Below, piece after piece: positions 24,893 to 34,237 of a DNA stretch of 64,000 nucleotides. Position 1 is the first letter of the stretch. Every line of letters starts with the position of its first letter. Origin of the DNA: Streptomyces sp. NBC_01142. GTDB lineage: Bacteria > Actinomycetota > Actinomycetes > Streptomycetales > Streptomycetaceae. The notes under the pieces were generated by a model, which saw nothing but the letters and a program-made list of their open reading frames with translations, did not search any database and was not told the origin of the DNA. Where the stretch lies: positions 2,232,001 to 2,296,000 of the forward strand of contig NZ_JAPEOR010000001.1 of NCBI RefSeq assembly GCF_026341125.1. Reading direction: 5' to 3'. The position numbers and the translations under genes were made by a program.

Positions 24893-24938
24893 CTCACCCA
24901 GCCGCAACCTGGCGGCCGGGAGAGAAGGCGGACCCACC

Positions 24939-25937
24939 ATGCGTACCACCCGCACGGCAGCAGCCCTGCTCGCCGCATGTGCCCTGGTCGTCGTCGCCGG
25001 ATGCAGCAGTTCCGGTGGCAAAGAGGCCAAGGACAGCCCCTCCACGGGCGGCAAAGGCGGCGAGCCCGCCACCACCGACCGGCTGAAAATCGCCATGGTG
25101 ACGCACTCCGGCGAGGGCGACACCTTCTGGGACATCGTCCAGAGCGGCGCCAAGGTCGCGGCCCGCAAGGACAACGTCGAATTCCTCTACGCCGCCAACA
25201 AGGAGGGCAAGGAGCAGGCGCAGCTCATCCAGACCTACATCGACCAGAAGGTCGACGGGATCGTGGTGACCCTCGCCAAGCCCGAAGCGGTCCAGGACGC
25301 CGTCAAGAAGGCCGTCGCGGCCGGCATACCCGTCGTCACGATCAACTCCGGCGCAGAGTTCTCCAAGGGCGTCGGTGCGCTCAGCCATATCGGCCAGGAC
25401 GAGACCGTGGCAGGCGAGGCCGTCGGCGAGGAGCTCAACAAGCGCGGCAGGAAGAAGGCGATCTGCGTTATCCACGAGCAGGGCAATGTCTCGCTCGAGG
25501 CCCGCTGCGCAGGGGTGAAGAAGACCTTCGAGGGGAGCGTGGAGAACCTCAACGTCGAGGGCACCAACATGCCCGCCTCCACCTCCTCCATCGAGGCGAA
25601 GCTGCAGAGCGCCAAGGACATCGACGCGGTCGTGACGCTGGGCGCGCCCTTCGCCGCGGCCTCCGTCAAGGCCAAGGAGGGCGCAGCCTCCAGCGCCGAG
25701 GTCAACACCTTCGACCTCAACGAGGAAGTGGTCAAGCAGCTCAAGGCCCAGCAGATCGGCTTCGCCGTGGACCAGCAGCCCTACCTCCAGGGCTACCTCG
25801 CCATCGACGAGCTGTGGCTCAACAAGACCAACCTCAATGTCATCGGCGGCGGCAAGCCGATCCTCACCGGCCCGGCGCTCGTCACCGAGAAGGACGTGCC
25901 CGCGCTGGAGAAGCTCACCGCCGACGGCACCCGATGA
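24939..25937 (+). CDS. Sugar ABC transporter binding lipoprotein, copy 1
   Basis: The 332-residue lipoprotein has the signal MRTTRTAAALLAACALVVVAG with Cys in VAGCSSS as the lipidation site. The mature part is a type I periplasmic-binding fold of the RbsB/pentose class: LKIAMVTHSGEGDTFWDIVQSG, then VDGIVVTLAKPEAV, IPVVTINSGAEF and GFAVDQQPYLQGYLAID. It captures a sugar or cyclitol at the cell surface. It is followed by a close paralog, and both can serve the single permease/ATPase pair downstream. Confidence 0.93.
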   Translation: MRTTRTAAALLAACALVVVAGCSSSGGKEAKDSPSTGGKGGEPATTDRLKIAMVTHSGEGDTFWDIVQSGAKVAARKDNVEFLYAANKEGKEQAQLIQTYIDQKVDGIVVTLAKPEAVQDAVKKAVAAGIPVVTINSGAEFSKGVGALSHIGQDETVAGEAVGEELNKRGRKKAICVIHEQGNVSLEARCAGVKKTFEGSVENLNVEGTNMPASTSSIEAKLQSAKDIDAVVTLGAPFAAASVKAKEGAASSAEVNTFDLNEEVVKQLKAQQIGFAVDQQPYLQGYLAIDELWLNKTNLNVIGGGKPILTGPALVTEKDVPALEKLTADGTR

Positions 25938-25980
25938 CGTCCCCGGTATACCCGATGACGTACCCGGCGTACCCGATGCC
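25929..25980. repeat. 21-bp tandem repeat at the end of binding-protein copy 1
   Basis: ACCCGATGACGTCCCCGGTAT (25929) is repeated with three changes at 25950 and partially at 25971. The TGA stop of the first binding-protein gene lies within the first unit. Confidence 0.85.
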
Positions 25981-26089
25981 GACCCTCCGACCAGCCGTGA
26001 CACATACTTGGGCGGCCGGGGCGCGTCGACACGACTGTCGATACGACCCCCGGCCGCACCGAGAAGTACGGCAAGAAGGGCACGGGGTC

Positions 26090-27100
26090 GTGGCTAGGGC
26101 AAGGACTGGGGTACGCGCGCTCGGCGCGGTGCTGGCAGCGGTACTCGGAGCCTCCCTCGCGGGATGCAGCAGCACGGGCGGCAAGCGCGCGGAGGACGCC
26201 CGTAAGGCACAGGCCGCGGGCAGGTCCGCGGTCACCACCCCCCGCTGGACCTTCGCCATGGTCACCCACTCGGGCGACGGCGACACGTTCTGGGACATCG
26301 TCCAGAGGGGCGCCGAGCAGGCCGCCGTCAAGGACAACATCAAATTCCTGTACTCCCACAGCGACGAGGGGCAGCAGCAGGCACAGCTCGTCCAGGCCGC
26401 GATCGACAAGAAGGTCAACGGGCTGATCGTCACGCTGGCGAAGCCCGACGCGATGAAGGCCGTCATCGCCAAGGCGACCGGTGCCGGTATCCCGGTGATC
26501 ACCGTCAACTCGGGATCCGAGCAGTCCAAGGCGTACGGCGCGCTCACCCACATCGGCCAGGACGAGACGATCGCCGGCGAGGCCGTCGGCGACGAGCTCG
26601 ACAAGCGCGGCAGGAAGAAGGCCCTGTGCGTACTGCACGAGCAGGGCAACGTCGGCCATGAGCAGCGCTGCGACGGCGCCAAGAAGGCCTTCGACGGCGA
26701 GATGCAGAACCTGTACGTGGACGGCACCAACATGCCCGACGTCCAGGCGTCCATCGAGGCGAAGCTCCAGACCGACGCCTCCATCGACTCCGTCGTCACG
26801 CTCGGCGCGCCCTTCGCGGACGCCGCCGTCCAGGCGAAGAAGTCCGCGGAGAGCAAGGCCGAGATCGACACCTTCGACCTCAACCCCAAGGTCGCCACCG
26901 CACTCCAGGCAGGCACGCTCGGCTTCGCCGTCGACCAGCAGCCGTACCTCCAGGGGTACCAGGCCGTGGATCTGCTCTGGCTCTACAAGTACAACGCCGA
27001 TGTCCTCGGCGGCGGGCGGCCCGTGCTCACCGGACCGCAGATCATCACCGAGAAGGACGCCGCCGAGCTGGAGGAATACACGGATCGGGGGACCCGATGA
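26090..27100 (+). CDS. Sugar ABC transporter binding lipoprotein, copy 2
   Basis: The 336-residue paralog of the preceding gene has signal VRALGAVLAAVLGASLAGC (lipobox SLAGC) and the same landmarks: FAMVTHSGDGDTFWDIVQRG, VNGLIVTLAKPDAM, IGQDETIAGEAVGDEL and GFAVDQQPYLQGYQAVD. The tandem pair clearly arose by duplication; differences lie mainly in ligand-pocket-adjacent stretches such as FLYAANKEGK versus FLYSHSDEGQ. GTG at 26090 is chosen as the first start that leaves a normal signal peptide. The stop overlaps the permease start by ATGA. Confidence 0.9.
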   Translation: MARARTGVRALGAVLAAVLGASLAGCSSTGGKRAEDARKAQAAGRSAVTTPRWTFAMVTHSGDGDTFWDIVQRGAEQAAVKDNIKFLYSHSDEGQQQAQLVQAAIDKKVNGLIVTLAKPDAMKAVIAKATGAGIPVITVNSGSEQSKAYGALTHIGQDETIAGEAVGDELDKRGRKKALCVLHEQGNVGHEQRCDGAKKAFDGEMQNLYVDGTNMPDVQASIEAKLQTDASIDSVVTLGAPFADAAVQAKKSAESKAEIDTFDLNPKVATALQAGTLGFAVDQQPYLQGYQAVDLLWLYKYNADVLGGGRPVLTGPQIITEKDAAELEEYTDRGTR

Positions 27101-28152
27101 GCGCGACCGCTCCACCTGCCGCACCGGACAGGACCACCGACGAGCGGCTGCTGCGGACCTCGCCACTGCGCAAGCTGCTCGGCAGGCCCGAGCTGGGCTC
27201 GGTCGTCGGCGCCGCGGCGGTCTTCATCTTCTTCTCGATCGTCGCGGACTCCTTCCTGCGGGCGTCCAGCCTCTCCACCGTGCTGTACGCCGCCTCGACC
27301 CTCGGCATCATGGCCGTACCGGTCGCGCTGCTGATGATCGGCGGCGAGTTCGACCTCTCGGCCGGCGTCCTGGTGACCACATCGGCACTGATCTCCTCGA
27401 TGTTCAGCTACCAGATGACGGCCAACGTCTGGGTCGGCGTCCTTGTCTCGCTGCTGGTCACGCTCGCGGTCGGGGTCTTCAACGGCTTCATGCTGACCCG
27501 TACGAAACTGCCCAGCTTCATCATCACGCTCGGTACGTTCCTGATGCTGACCGGTCTCAACCTCGGCTTCACCAAGCTGATCAGCGGCACGGTCTCGACG
27601 AAGTCCATCGCCGACATGGAGGGCTTCGAGTCGGCGAAGAAGATCTTCGCCTCCGAGCACACCTTCGGTGATGTCACCCTCAAGGTGACCATCCTGTGGT
27701 GGTTCGCCCTGGTTGCCCTGGCCACCTGGATCCTGCTGCGCACCCGCTTCGGCAACTGGATCTTCGCGGTCGGCGGCGGCGCCGATGCTGCCCGCGCGGT
27801 CGGCGTGCCCGTCAACAGGACGAGGATCGGCCTCTACATGGGCGTCGCCTTCGCCGCCTGGGTCTCCGGCCAGCATCTGCTGTTCTCGTTCGACGTGGTG
27901 CAGTCCGGCGAGGGCGTCGGCAATGAGCTGACGTACATCATCGCGGCCGTCATCGGCGGCTGTCTGATCACCGGTGGTTACGGCTCCGCGATCGGCTCGG
28001 CGGTCGGTGCCTTCATCTTCGGCATGACCAGCAAGGGCATTGTCTACGCGGAGTGGAACCCGGACTGGTTCAAGTTCTTCCTCGGAGCGATGCTCCTTCT
28101 GGCCACCCTGCTCAACGCATGGGTCCGCAAGCGGGCGGAGGCAAGCAAATGA
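27097..28152 (+). CDS. Sugar ABC transporter permease (RbsC-like)
   Basis: The 351-residue inner-membrane protein has about ten TM segments and the BPD_transp_2 signatures [42 protein letters not shown] and [25 protein letters not shown]. It forms the translocation channel for the substrate delivered by the two upstream lipoproteins. It overlaps both neighbours by ATGA, showing tight translational coupling. Confidence 0.94.
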   Translation: MSATAPPAAPDRTTDERLLRTSPLRKLLGRPELGSVVGAAAVFIFFSIVADSFLRASSLSTVLYAASTLGIMAVPVALLMIGGEFDLSAGVLVTTSALISSMFSYQMTANVWVGVLVSLLVTLAVGVFNGFMLTRTKLPSFIITLGTFLMLTGLNLGFTKLISGTVSTKSIADMEGFESAKKIFASEHTFGDVTLKVTILWWFALVALATWILLRTRFGNWIFAVGGGADAARAVGVPVNRTRIGLYMGVAFAAWVSGQHLLFSFDVVQSGEGVGNELTYIIAAVIGGCLITGGYGSAIGSAVGAFIFGMTSKGIVYAEWNPDWFKFFLGAMLLLATLLNAWVRKRAEASK

Positions 28153-28973
28153 CGGCTGAAGACACGCAGGCAGCCCTTGTCGAGCTCGACGACGTCAGTA
28201 AGTACTACGGCAACATCCGCGCCCTGGAAGGGGTTTCGCTCCAGGTCCACGCCGGGGAGATCACCTGCGTGCTGGGTGACAACGGCGCCGGCAAGTCCAC
28301 CCTGATCAAGATCATCGCGGGTCTGCACCGGCACGACGCCGGCACCTTCCTGATCGAGGGGGAGCAGGCGAGCCTCGCCAACCCGCGTGAGGCCCTGGAC
28401 CGGGGCATCGCCACGGTCTACCAGGATCTCGCCGTCGTACCGCTGATGCCGGTCTGGCGGAACTTCTTCCTCGGCTCGGAGCCGACCAAGGGCGCGGGCC
28501 CCTTCAAGCGCCTCGATGTCGAGCTGATGCGCAGGACCACCCGATCCGAACTGCTGCGCATGGGTATCGACCTGCGCGATGTCGACCAGCCCATCGGGAC
28601 GCTGTCGGGCGGTGAGCGCCAGTGCGTGGCGATCGCCCGGGCCGTCTACTTCGGTGCGAAGGTCCTGGTACTGGACGAGCCGACCGCGGCGCTCGGAGTG
28701 AAGCAGTCCGGCGTCGTTCTGAAGTATGTGGCGGCGGCACGCGACGCGGGACTGGGTGTTGTGCTCATCACCCACAACCCGCACCACGCGTATCTGGTCG
28801 GCGACCGCTTCGTACTGCTCAAGCGCGGCACCATGTCCGCCAGCCACACCAAGGAGTCCGTCACCCTCGACAAGCTCACCCGCCAGATGGCGGGCGGCAG
28901 CGAGCTCGAGGACCTCCGCCACGAGCTGGAACGGGCGCCCACGCCGACGCACCTGGGCGGCCACAGCACGTGA
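28149..28973 (+). CDS. Sugar ABC transporter ATP-binding protein, single NBD
   Basis: The 274-residue ATPase has Walker [11 protein letters not shown]-loop region [11 protein letters not shown], signature [14 protein letters not shown] and Walker [13 protein letters not shown] with the switch His in LITHNPHH. Ribose-type importers usually carry a two-domain ATPase (RbsA, about 500 residues); here a single domain is present, as in FrcA-type fructose importers, so it probably acts as a homodimer. A strong hairpin follows the gene. Confidence 0.93.
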   Translation: MTAEDTQAALVELDDVSKYYGNIRALEGVSLQVHAGEITCVLGDNGAGKSTLIKIIAGLHRHDAGTFLIEGEQASLANPREALDRGIATVYQDLAVVPLMPVWRNFFLGSEPTKGAGPFKRLDVELMRRTTRSELLRMGIDLRDVDQPIGTLSGGERQCVAIARAVYFGAKVLVLDEPTAALGVKQSGVVLKYVAAARDAGLGVVLITHNPHHAYLVGDRFVLLKRGTMSASHTKESVTLDKLTRQMAGGSELEDLRHELERAPTPTHLGGHST

Positions 28974-29016
28974 CCGGGGCTCCGCCCCGGACCCCTCCCC
29001 CCGGGGACCCCCGCCT

Positions 29017-29058
29017 CGAGCGCCGGAGGGGCTGCCTGTGCAGCCCCTCCGGCGCTCG
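29017..29058 (+). terminator. 19-bp perfect hairpin after the ABC operon
   Basis: The 19-nt arm beginning CGAGCGCCGGAGG (29017-29035) is perfectly complementary to 29040-29058, with a CTGT loop. It follows the ATPase stop by 44 bp. No T-run follows. A CCGGGGCTCCGCCCCGG palindrome just upstream belongs to the same Streptomyces-type intergenic repeat cluster. Confidence 0.75.
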
Positions 29059-29179
29059 GCGAGATGTGGTCGAAAGACTGCGCGCCCAGGCCTCCGCCGC
29101 GGCGGACCGCCCTCACCACAGGAGCGGTACTGGCAGAATCGGTGCCGACAGTCATCCGCCCCCGAGACCCCGCAGGGAC

Positions 29180-30340
29180 ATGAGCACCTACCGCGACTTC
29201 ACGAGCCGGGGCTCCGCCCGCGCCACCGTCCTGAAGACCGCCGGCACCCGGGAGCGGCGCTCGCACCTGACCGCGCCCCGCGTCCCCACGGTGGGCATCG
29301 ACATCGGCGGTACGAAGGTGATGGCGGGCGTCGTCGACGCCGACGGGGTCATCCTGGAGAAGGTCCGTACCGAGACGCCGGACAAGTCCAAGAGCCCCAA
29401 GGTCGTCGAGGACACCATCTGTGAGCTGGTTCTCGACCTCTCCGACCGGCACGATGTGCACGCCGTGGGCATCGGCGCGGCCGGCTGGGTCGACGCCGAC
29501 CGTTCCAAGGTCCTCTTCGCGCCCCATCTGGCCTGGCGCAACGAACCCCTGCGCGACGCCCTCTCGGCCCGCCTCGCCGTCCCGGTCCTGGTCGACAACG
29601 ACGCCAACACCGCCGCCTGGGCGGAGTGGCGCTTCGGCGCGGGCCGTGGCGAGGACCATCTCGTCATGATCACCCTCGGCACGGGCATCGGCGGCGCGAT
29701 CCTCGAGGACGGCCGGGTCAAGCGGGGCAAGTACGGAGTGGCGGGTGAATTCGGCCATATGCAGGTCGTGCCCGGCGGCCATCGCTGCCCCTGCGGCAAC
29801 CGCGGCTGCTGGGAGCAGTACAGCTCCGGCAACGCACTGGTACGCGAGGCCCGTGAGCTCGCCGCGGCCGACTCCCCGGTCGCGTACGGCCTGATCGACC
29901 GCGTCGGCGGCAATGTGCACGAGATCACCGGCCCGCTCATCACCGAGCTCGCCCGTGAGGGCGACGCCATGTGCATCGAGCTCTTCCAGGACATCGGCCA
30001 GTGGCTCGGCGTGGGCATCGCCAACCTCGCGGCCGCCCTGGACCCTTCCTGCTTCGTGATCGGCGGCGGCGTCAGCGCCGCGGACGACCTGCTCATCGGC
30101 CCCGCCCGGGAGGCCTTCCGCCGTCATCTGACCGGCCGCGGCTACCGCCCCGAGGCCCGTATCGTCAAGGCCCAGCTAGGCCCGGAGGCCGGTATGGTCG
30201 GAGCCGCCGACCTGGCGCGACTCGTGGCGCGGCGCTTCCGCCGGACCAACCGGCGCCGGGTGGAGCGCCATGAGCGGTACGAGCGCTACGCGCAGGCGAT
30301 CCGTAATTCCAGTACCACCCGCCCCACCCAGGAACCGTAG
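29180..30340 (+). CDS. ROK-family sugar kinase (glucokinase type)
   Basis: The 386-residue product contains VGIDIGGTKVMAGVVDADG (phosphate loop), VDNDANTAAWAEWRFG, ITLGTGIGGAILEDG and the ROK zinc/sugar motif GEFGHMQVVPGGHRCPCGNRGCWEQYSSG. It lacks an N-terminal winged helix, so it is a kinase rather than a ROK repressor; the first 35 residues are a basic extension. It probably phosphorylates the sugar imported by the upstream ABC system. A basic C-terminal tail (RRFRRTNRRRVERHERYERY) is unusual and may reach towards the membrane or nucleic acid. Confidence 0.88.
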   Translation: MSTYRDFTSRGSARATVLKTAGTRERRSHLTAPRVPTVGIDIGGTKVMAGVVDADGVILEKVRTETPDKSKSPKVVEDTICELVLDLSDRHDVHAVGIGAAGWVDADRSKVLFAPHLAWRNEPLRDALSARLAVPVLVDNDANTAAWAEWRFGAGRGEDHLVMITLGTGIGGAILEDGRVKRGKYGVAGEFGHMQVVPGGHRCPCGNRGCWEQYSSGNALVREARELAAADSPVAYGLIDRVGGNVHEITGPLITELAREGDAMCIELFQDIGQWLGVGIANLAAALDPSCFVIGGGVSAADDLLIGPAREAFRRHLTGRGYRPEARIVKAQLGPEAGMVGAADLARLVARRFRRTNRRRVERHERYERYAQAIRNSSTTRPTQEP

Positions 30341-30342
30341 CC

Positions 30343-30921
30343 ATGACAGTGCCCCGACAGTCGACGCCTCCGGACGAGAGCACCCACCCTCCCGAGGGCC
30401 GGCGCCATATGATCTTCCGCCGCTGGCTGACGGCGATCACCATCGTGCTGCTCGTCGGGATCCCGGCCGGCTATCTGGTGATCTCCGCCGAGCAGAGCCG
30501 CGACAGCGGCCGGGACAAGGAGGCGGAGTCCTCGGCCACCGGCCTGCGGGACACCTGGCCCTCTCTGATGAAGCGCCGTGTCTTCGAGGTGCCGATCCCG
30601 GAGGGGTCCACCAGGGTCGCCTACTACGAGACGAGCAACTGGAAGACCAGCCGGCTCTACGTGCAGTTCCGTACGTCGGCGGCCGGTCTCGACGCGTTTT
30701 TGAAGGGCGTCGGGACGAGCCGTGCCGAGCTCGGCGACGGCACCGTCACCATCGGCGGACGCGACGCCGATACGGTCGGCTGGAACTTCGGCCTGGCGGG
30801 ACGTGACTGGGCGGGCATCACCCACAAGCAGAAGGATCCGCGGCCGACGCAGGACATCACCACTGATCTGACCGATCCGTCCCGCCCCTGGGTGTATGTC
30901 GTCTCGACTTCGACCCCCTGA
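30343..30921 (+). CDS. Membrane-anchored protein of unknown function
   Basis: The 192-residue product has a short cytoplasmic N-terminus, one TM helix (WLTAITIVLLVGIPAGYLV, about residues 28-46) and an external domain of about 145 residues with YYETSNWKTSRLYVQFRTS and WVYVVSTSTP. No family was recognised. It starts 2 bp after the kinase stop, so it is co-transcribed with it. Its external domain could contact the wall or substrate, which is speculation from position. Confidence 0.7.
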   Translation: MTVPRQSTPPDESTHPPEGRRHMIFRRWLTAITIVLLVGIPAGYLVISAEQSRDSGRDKEAESSATGLRDTWPSLMKRRVFEVPIPEGSTRVAYYETSNWKTSRLYVQFRTSAAGLDAFLKGVGTSRAELGDGTVTIGGRDADTVGWNFGLAGRDWAGITHKQKDPRPTQDITTDLTDPSRPWVYVVSTSTP

Positions 30922-30958
30922 CCCGGAAGGGCCCGTTCCACTCACTACCGTGGAGCGG

Positions 30959-32269
30959 GTGAGTGAAATGCAGACGCCCCCGAAGACCCTGCAGTACCGG
31001 ATCGACGGTCCGGACGACGCCCCCGTGCTCATCCTGGGGCCGTCGCTCGGCACCACCTGGCACATGTGGGACCGGCAGATCGCCGAGCTGGCCCGCCAGT
31101 GGCGGGTGATCCGGTTCGACCTGCCGGGCCACGGCGGTGCCCCCGCACACCCCGCCGCCGCCGTCGGGGAGCTCGCCGACCGGCTGCTCGCGACCCTCGA
31201 CGGGCTGGGCGTCCAGCGCTTCGGGTACGCGGGCTGTTCCATCGGCGGCGCGATCGGCGTCGAGCTGGCGCTGCGCCACCCGCAGCGGCTGGCCTCGCTC
31301 GCCCTGGTCGCCGCCTCGCCCCGGTTCGGGACCGCCGACGAGTTCCGTCAGCGCGGGGTGATCGTCCGCACCAACGGTCTCGACCCGATGGCCCGCTCCG
31401 CGCCCGAGCACTGGTTCACGCACGGCTTCGCCGCCGCACAGCCCGCGATCGTCGAGTGGGCCGTCCAGATGGTCCGCACCACCGACCCCGGCTGTTACAT
31501 CGCCGCCTGCGAGGCCCTCGCGGCCTTCGACGTACGCAGTGAACTCGGCCGCGTCGGCGTCCCCACCCTGGTCCTGGTCGGCTCCGAGGACCAGGTCACC
31601 GGCCCCGCCGAGGCCCGCACCCTGGTCGCCGGCATACCCGACGCCCGGCTCGCGCTGGTACCCGGCGCCTCCCACCTGGCCCCCGTCGAGCAGCCCGCGG
31701 CCGTCACCGACCTGCTCGTCCACCACTTCTCCACCGCCTGGCTGAGCGCCTCCGACACCACTACGGGTACGGGTCTCCCGACGATTCAGGCGCCGCCCCC
31801 GGCGCCCGCGGTCTCCGGCCCGGTGGCCCCGGTCGCCGAGATCGCCCCCTCCTCGCCCCTGCAGCCCGAAGCGGTCGCGGCCGTCCGCCCCGATCCGTAC
31901 ATCGCCGGGATGAAGGTCCGCCGCGAGGTCCTCGGCGACGCCCATGTGGACCGGGCGACGGATGCCGCGGACGACTTCACCGGCGACTTCCAGGAGCTGA
32001 TCACCCGCTACGCCTGGGGTGAGGTCTGGACCCGCGAGGGCCTGGACAGACGCACCCGCAGCTGTGTGACGCTGACCGCACTGGTCGCGGGCGGGCACCT
32101 GGACGAGCTGGCCTTCCACACCCGCGCGGCCCTGCGCAACGGACTCACCCCCGCCGAGATCAAGGAAGTTCTGATCCACGCGGCCGTGTACTGCGGCGTG
32201 CCCGCGGCGAACTCCGCCTTCAAGGTGGCCCGTGCCGTGATCCAGGAGGAGACCACCCCCAAGCCGTAG
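30959..32269 (+). CDS. Fused enol-lactonase/carboxymuconolactone decarboxylase (PcaL-like)
   Basis: The 436-residue product joins two beta-ketoadipate pathway domains. Residues about 8-255 are an alpha/beta-hydrolase (PcaD type) with GPSLGTTWHMWDRQ, nucleophile Ser in GYAGCSIGGAIG and the catalytic His in VPGASHLAP. A Pro/Ala linker leads to a carboxymuconolactone decarboxylase domain (GMKVRREVLGDAHVDRA, then YAWGEVWTREGLDRRTRSCVTLTALVA). The fusion is typical of actinobacterial PcaL, but no other pca genes are near, so this copy is isolated and its substrate may differ. GTG at 30959 follows GGAG; ATG at 30968 is the alternative. Confidence 0.87.
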   Translation: MSEMQTPPKTLQYRIDGPDDAPVLILGPSLGTTWHMWDRQIAELARQWRVIRFDLPGHGGAPAHPAAAVGELADRLLATLDGLGVQRFGYAGCSIGGAIGVELALRHPQRLASLALVAASPRFGTADEFRQRGVIVRTNGLDPMARSAPEHWFTHGFAAAQPAIVEWAVQMVRTTDPGCYIAACEALAAFDVRSELGRVGVPTLVLVGSEDQVTGPAEARTLVAGIPDARLALVPGASHLAPVEQPAAVTDLLVHHFSTAWLSASDTTTGTGLPTIQAPPPAPAVSGPVAPVAEIAPSSPLQPEAVAAVRPDPYIAGMKVRREVLGDAHVDRATDAADDFTGDFQELITRYAWGEVWTREGLDRRTRSCVTLTALVAGGHLDELAFHTRAALRNGLTPAEIKEVLIHAAVYCGVPAANSAFKVARAVIQEETTPKP

Positions 32270-32281
32270 CAGGATGGGGGT

Positions 32282-32914
32282 ATGAGGCTCACGAAGAAGA
32301 CGCATGCCTGCATCCGGCTGGAGAGGGACGGGCAGACGCTCGTCATCGACCCCGGCGGCTTCAGTGAACAGGACGCCGCCATCGGCGCGGACGTCATCCT
32401 CGTCACGCACGAGCATCCCGACCACTTCGACGAGGACCGGCTGCGCGCCGCCCTCGAGGCGAACCCGGCCGTCGGAATCTGGACTCTGCGCAGTGTCGCC
32501 GAGAAGGTCTCGGCGGCCTTCCCGGGGCGTGTCCACACCGTCGGCCACGGTGACACCTTCAGCGCGGCCGGCTTCGACGTCCAGGTGCACGGCGAACTGC
32601 ACGCCGTGATCCACCCGGACATCCCGCGGATCACCAACGTCGGCTTCCTGGTGAACGGTTCGCTCTTCCATCCCGGCGACGCGCTCACCGTCCCCGACCA
32701 CCCCGTCGAGACGCTGATGCTCCCGGTGATGGCCCCCTGGAACAAGATCTCCGAGGTGATCGACTACGTACGCGAGGTCAAGCCGCAGCGCGCCTTCGAC
32801 ATCCACGACGCCCTGCTCACCGATCTCGCCCGCCCCATCTACGACCGGCAGATCGGGGAGCTGGGCGGCACGGAGCACGGCCGGCTGACCCCCGGCGAGG
32901 CGACCGACCTGTGA
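32282..32914 (+). CDS. MBL-fold metal-dependent hydrolase (UlaG-like)
   Basis: The 210-residue product contains the metallo-beta-lactamase motif VTHEHPDHFDEDRL, followed by GHGDTF, GFLVNGSLFHPGDAL and FDIHDALLTD, all metal-ligand regions of the UPF0173/UlaG class. The substrate is unknown. It lies 12 bp after the PcaL-like gene and may be co-transcribed. Confidence 0.85.
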   Translation: MRLTKKTHACIRLERDGQTLVIDPGGFSEQDAAIGADVILVTHEHPDHFDEDRLRAALEANPAVGIWTLRSVAEKVSAAFPGRVHTVGHGDTFSAAGFDVQVHGELHAVIHPDIPRITNVGFLVNGSLFHPGDALTVPDHPVETLMLPVMAPWNKISEVIDYVREVKPQRAFDIHDALLTDLARPIYDRQIGELGGTEHGRLTPGEATDL

Positions 32915-32944
32915 CTGTCACACCCCGCGGATAGGCTGTGGGAC

Positions 32945-33724
32945 ATGCGCATCGCCACCTGGAACGTCAATTCGATCACCGCTCGGCTGCCCCGGCTGCT
33001 TGCCTGGCTGGAGAACACGGGCACGGACGTGCTCTGCATCCAGGAGACCAAGTGCAGCGAGGAGCAGTTCCCCGCCGACGAGCTGCGCGAGCTCGGCTAC
33101 GACTCCGTGGTCCACGCCACCGGCAGGTGGAACGGCGTGGCCCTGGTCTCCAGGGTCGGCCTGGAGGACGTCGTCAAGGGCCTGCCCGGCGGCCCGGACT
33201 ACGAGGGCGCGCAGGAGCCGCGGGCGATCTCCGCGACCTGCGGTCCGGTGCGCGTCTGGTCGGTGTACGTGCCCAACGGCCGCGAGGTGGCCCACGACCA
33301 CTACGCCTACAAGCTGGCCTGGCTGAAGACGCTCAGGGAAGCGCTCGCCGAGGATGCCGCGGGGGCCCGGCCGTTCGCGGTTCTCGGCGACTTCAACATC
33401 GCGCCGACCGACGACGACGTGTGGGACGCGTCGGTCTTCGAGGGCATGACCCATGTGACCCCGCTGGAGCGGGAGGCACTGGAGGCGCTGCGCCAGGCAG
33501 GGCTCGCCGACGTGGTGCCGCGCCCCCTCAAGTACGAGCACCCGTTCACGTACTGGGACTACCGCCAGCTCTGCTTCCCCAAGAACCGCGGTATGCGCAT
33601 CGACCTGGTGTACGGCAACGAGTCCTTCTCCAAGGCGGTCAAGGACAGCTATGTCGACCGCGAGGAGCGCAAGGGCAAGGGCGCCTCGGATCATGCGCCG
33701 GTTGTTGTCGATCTGGACATCTGA
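32945..33724 (+). CDS. xthA: Exodeoxyribonuclease III
   Basis: The 259-residue product is an AP endonuclease/3'-5' exonuclease of base-excision repair. Landmarks are MRIATWNVNSI, the metal Glu in CIQETKC, YVPNGREVAHDHYAYKLAWL, FAVLGDFNIAPTDDDVWD, MRIDLVYGN and the catalytic SDHAPVVVDL at the end. It cuts 5' to abasic sites and trims damaged 3' ends. It has normal length and appears intact. Confidence 0.95.
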   Translation: MRIATWNVNSITARLPRLLAWLENTGTDVLCIQETKCSEEQFPADELRELGYDSVVHATGRWNGVALVSRVGLEDVVKGLPGGPDYEGAQEPRAISATCGPVRVWSVYVPNGREVAHDHYAYKLAWLKTLREALAEDAAGARPFAVLGDFNIAPTDDDVWDASVFEGMTHVTPLEREALEALRQAGLADVVPRPLKYEHPFTYWDYRQLCFPKNRGMRIDLVYGNESFSKAVKDSYVDREERKGKGASDHAPVVVDLDI

Positions 33725-33782
33725 GGTTTGTTGACGCGCGCCCAGTGGTGCGCCCGGTCACAGGGATGCGAGGCTGGGCAGT

Positions 33783-34235
33783 ATGAACATCCCTTTCTTG
33801 GACAGCTGGCTCAATCGGCACGGCGGTGAGCAGGAGGCGCAGGAGCAGGCCGCCGCGGATGTGAACGACCCGGAGCGTGCGGCAGGCGTCGCCGAGTTGC
33901 TCTCCGAGTGCGAGCTGCTGCGTGTCCGAGCAGGACAGGCCGGGCTGGAACTGGACGACTCCCCGGCCTCGTTGGCCGCCCTCGACCAGCTGCCCCCGCG
34001 CTGGCGGGACGACCCGGAGGAGCTGCCCTGGCTGGGCAACGACGCGGGTCTCTACCTCGGCACCGTGATCGTCCGTACGGTCCCGGGCGCGACCTGGCAC
34101 ATCTGGCCGGGCGGCCATCCCGTGGTCCGGCTCGTCTCCGGCCGTGAGATCAGTGTGGTCGAAGCCGGCCTGGACTGGGCGGTCAACGGCGCCCCCGAGC
34201 TCGCGCAGGTCTACGGGGAAGCCGCCGAAGCCTGA
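33783..34235 (+). CDS. Conserved Streptomyces protein (DUF6278-like)
   Basis: The 150-residue acidic soluble protein begins MNIPFLDSWLNRHGGEQEA and contains LDQLPPRWRDDPEELPWLGNDAGLYLGT and a C-terminal ATWHIWPGGHPVVRLVSGREISVVEAGLDW. No signal peptide, TM segment or catalytic motif is visible. It resembles the DUF6278 group found downstream of exonuclease III in Streptomyces. Its role is unknown. Confidence 0.75.
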   Translation: MNIPFLDSWLNRHGGEQEAQEQAAADVNDPERAAGVAELLSECELLRVRAGQAGLELDDSPASLAALDQLPPRWRDDPEELPWLGNDAGLYLGTVIVRTVPGATWHIWPGGHPVVRLVSGREISVVEAGLDWAVNGAPELAQVYGEAAEA

Positions 34236-34237
34236 AT

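Noticed and set aside
29180..30340. ROK protein as a transcriptional repressor
   Set aside because: The N-terminal extension is short and basic without a winged helix; the kinase motifs are complete.
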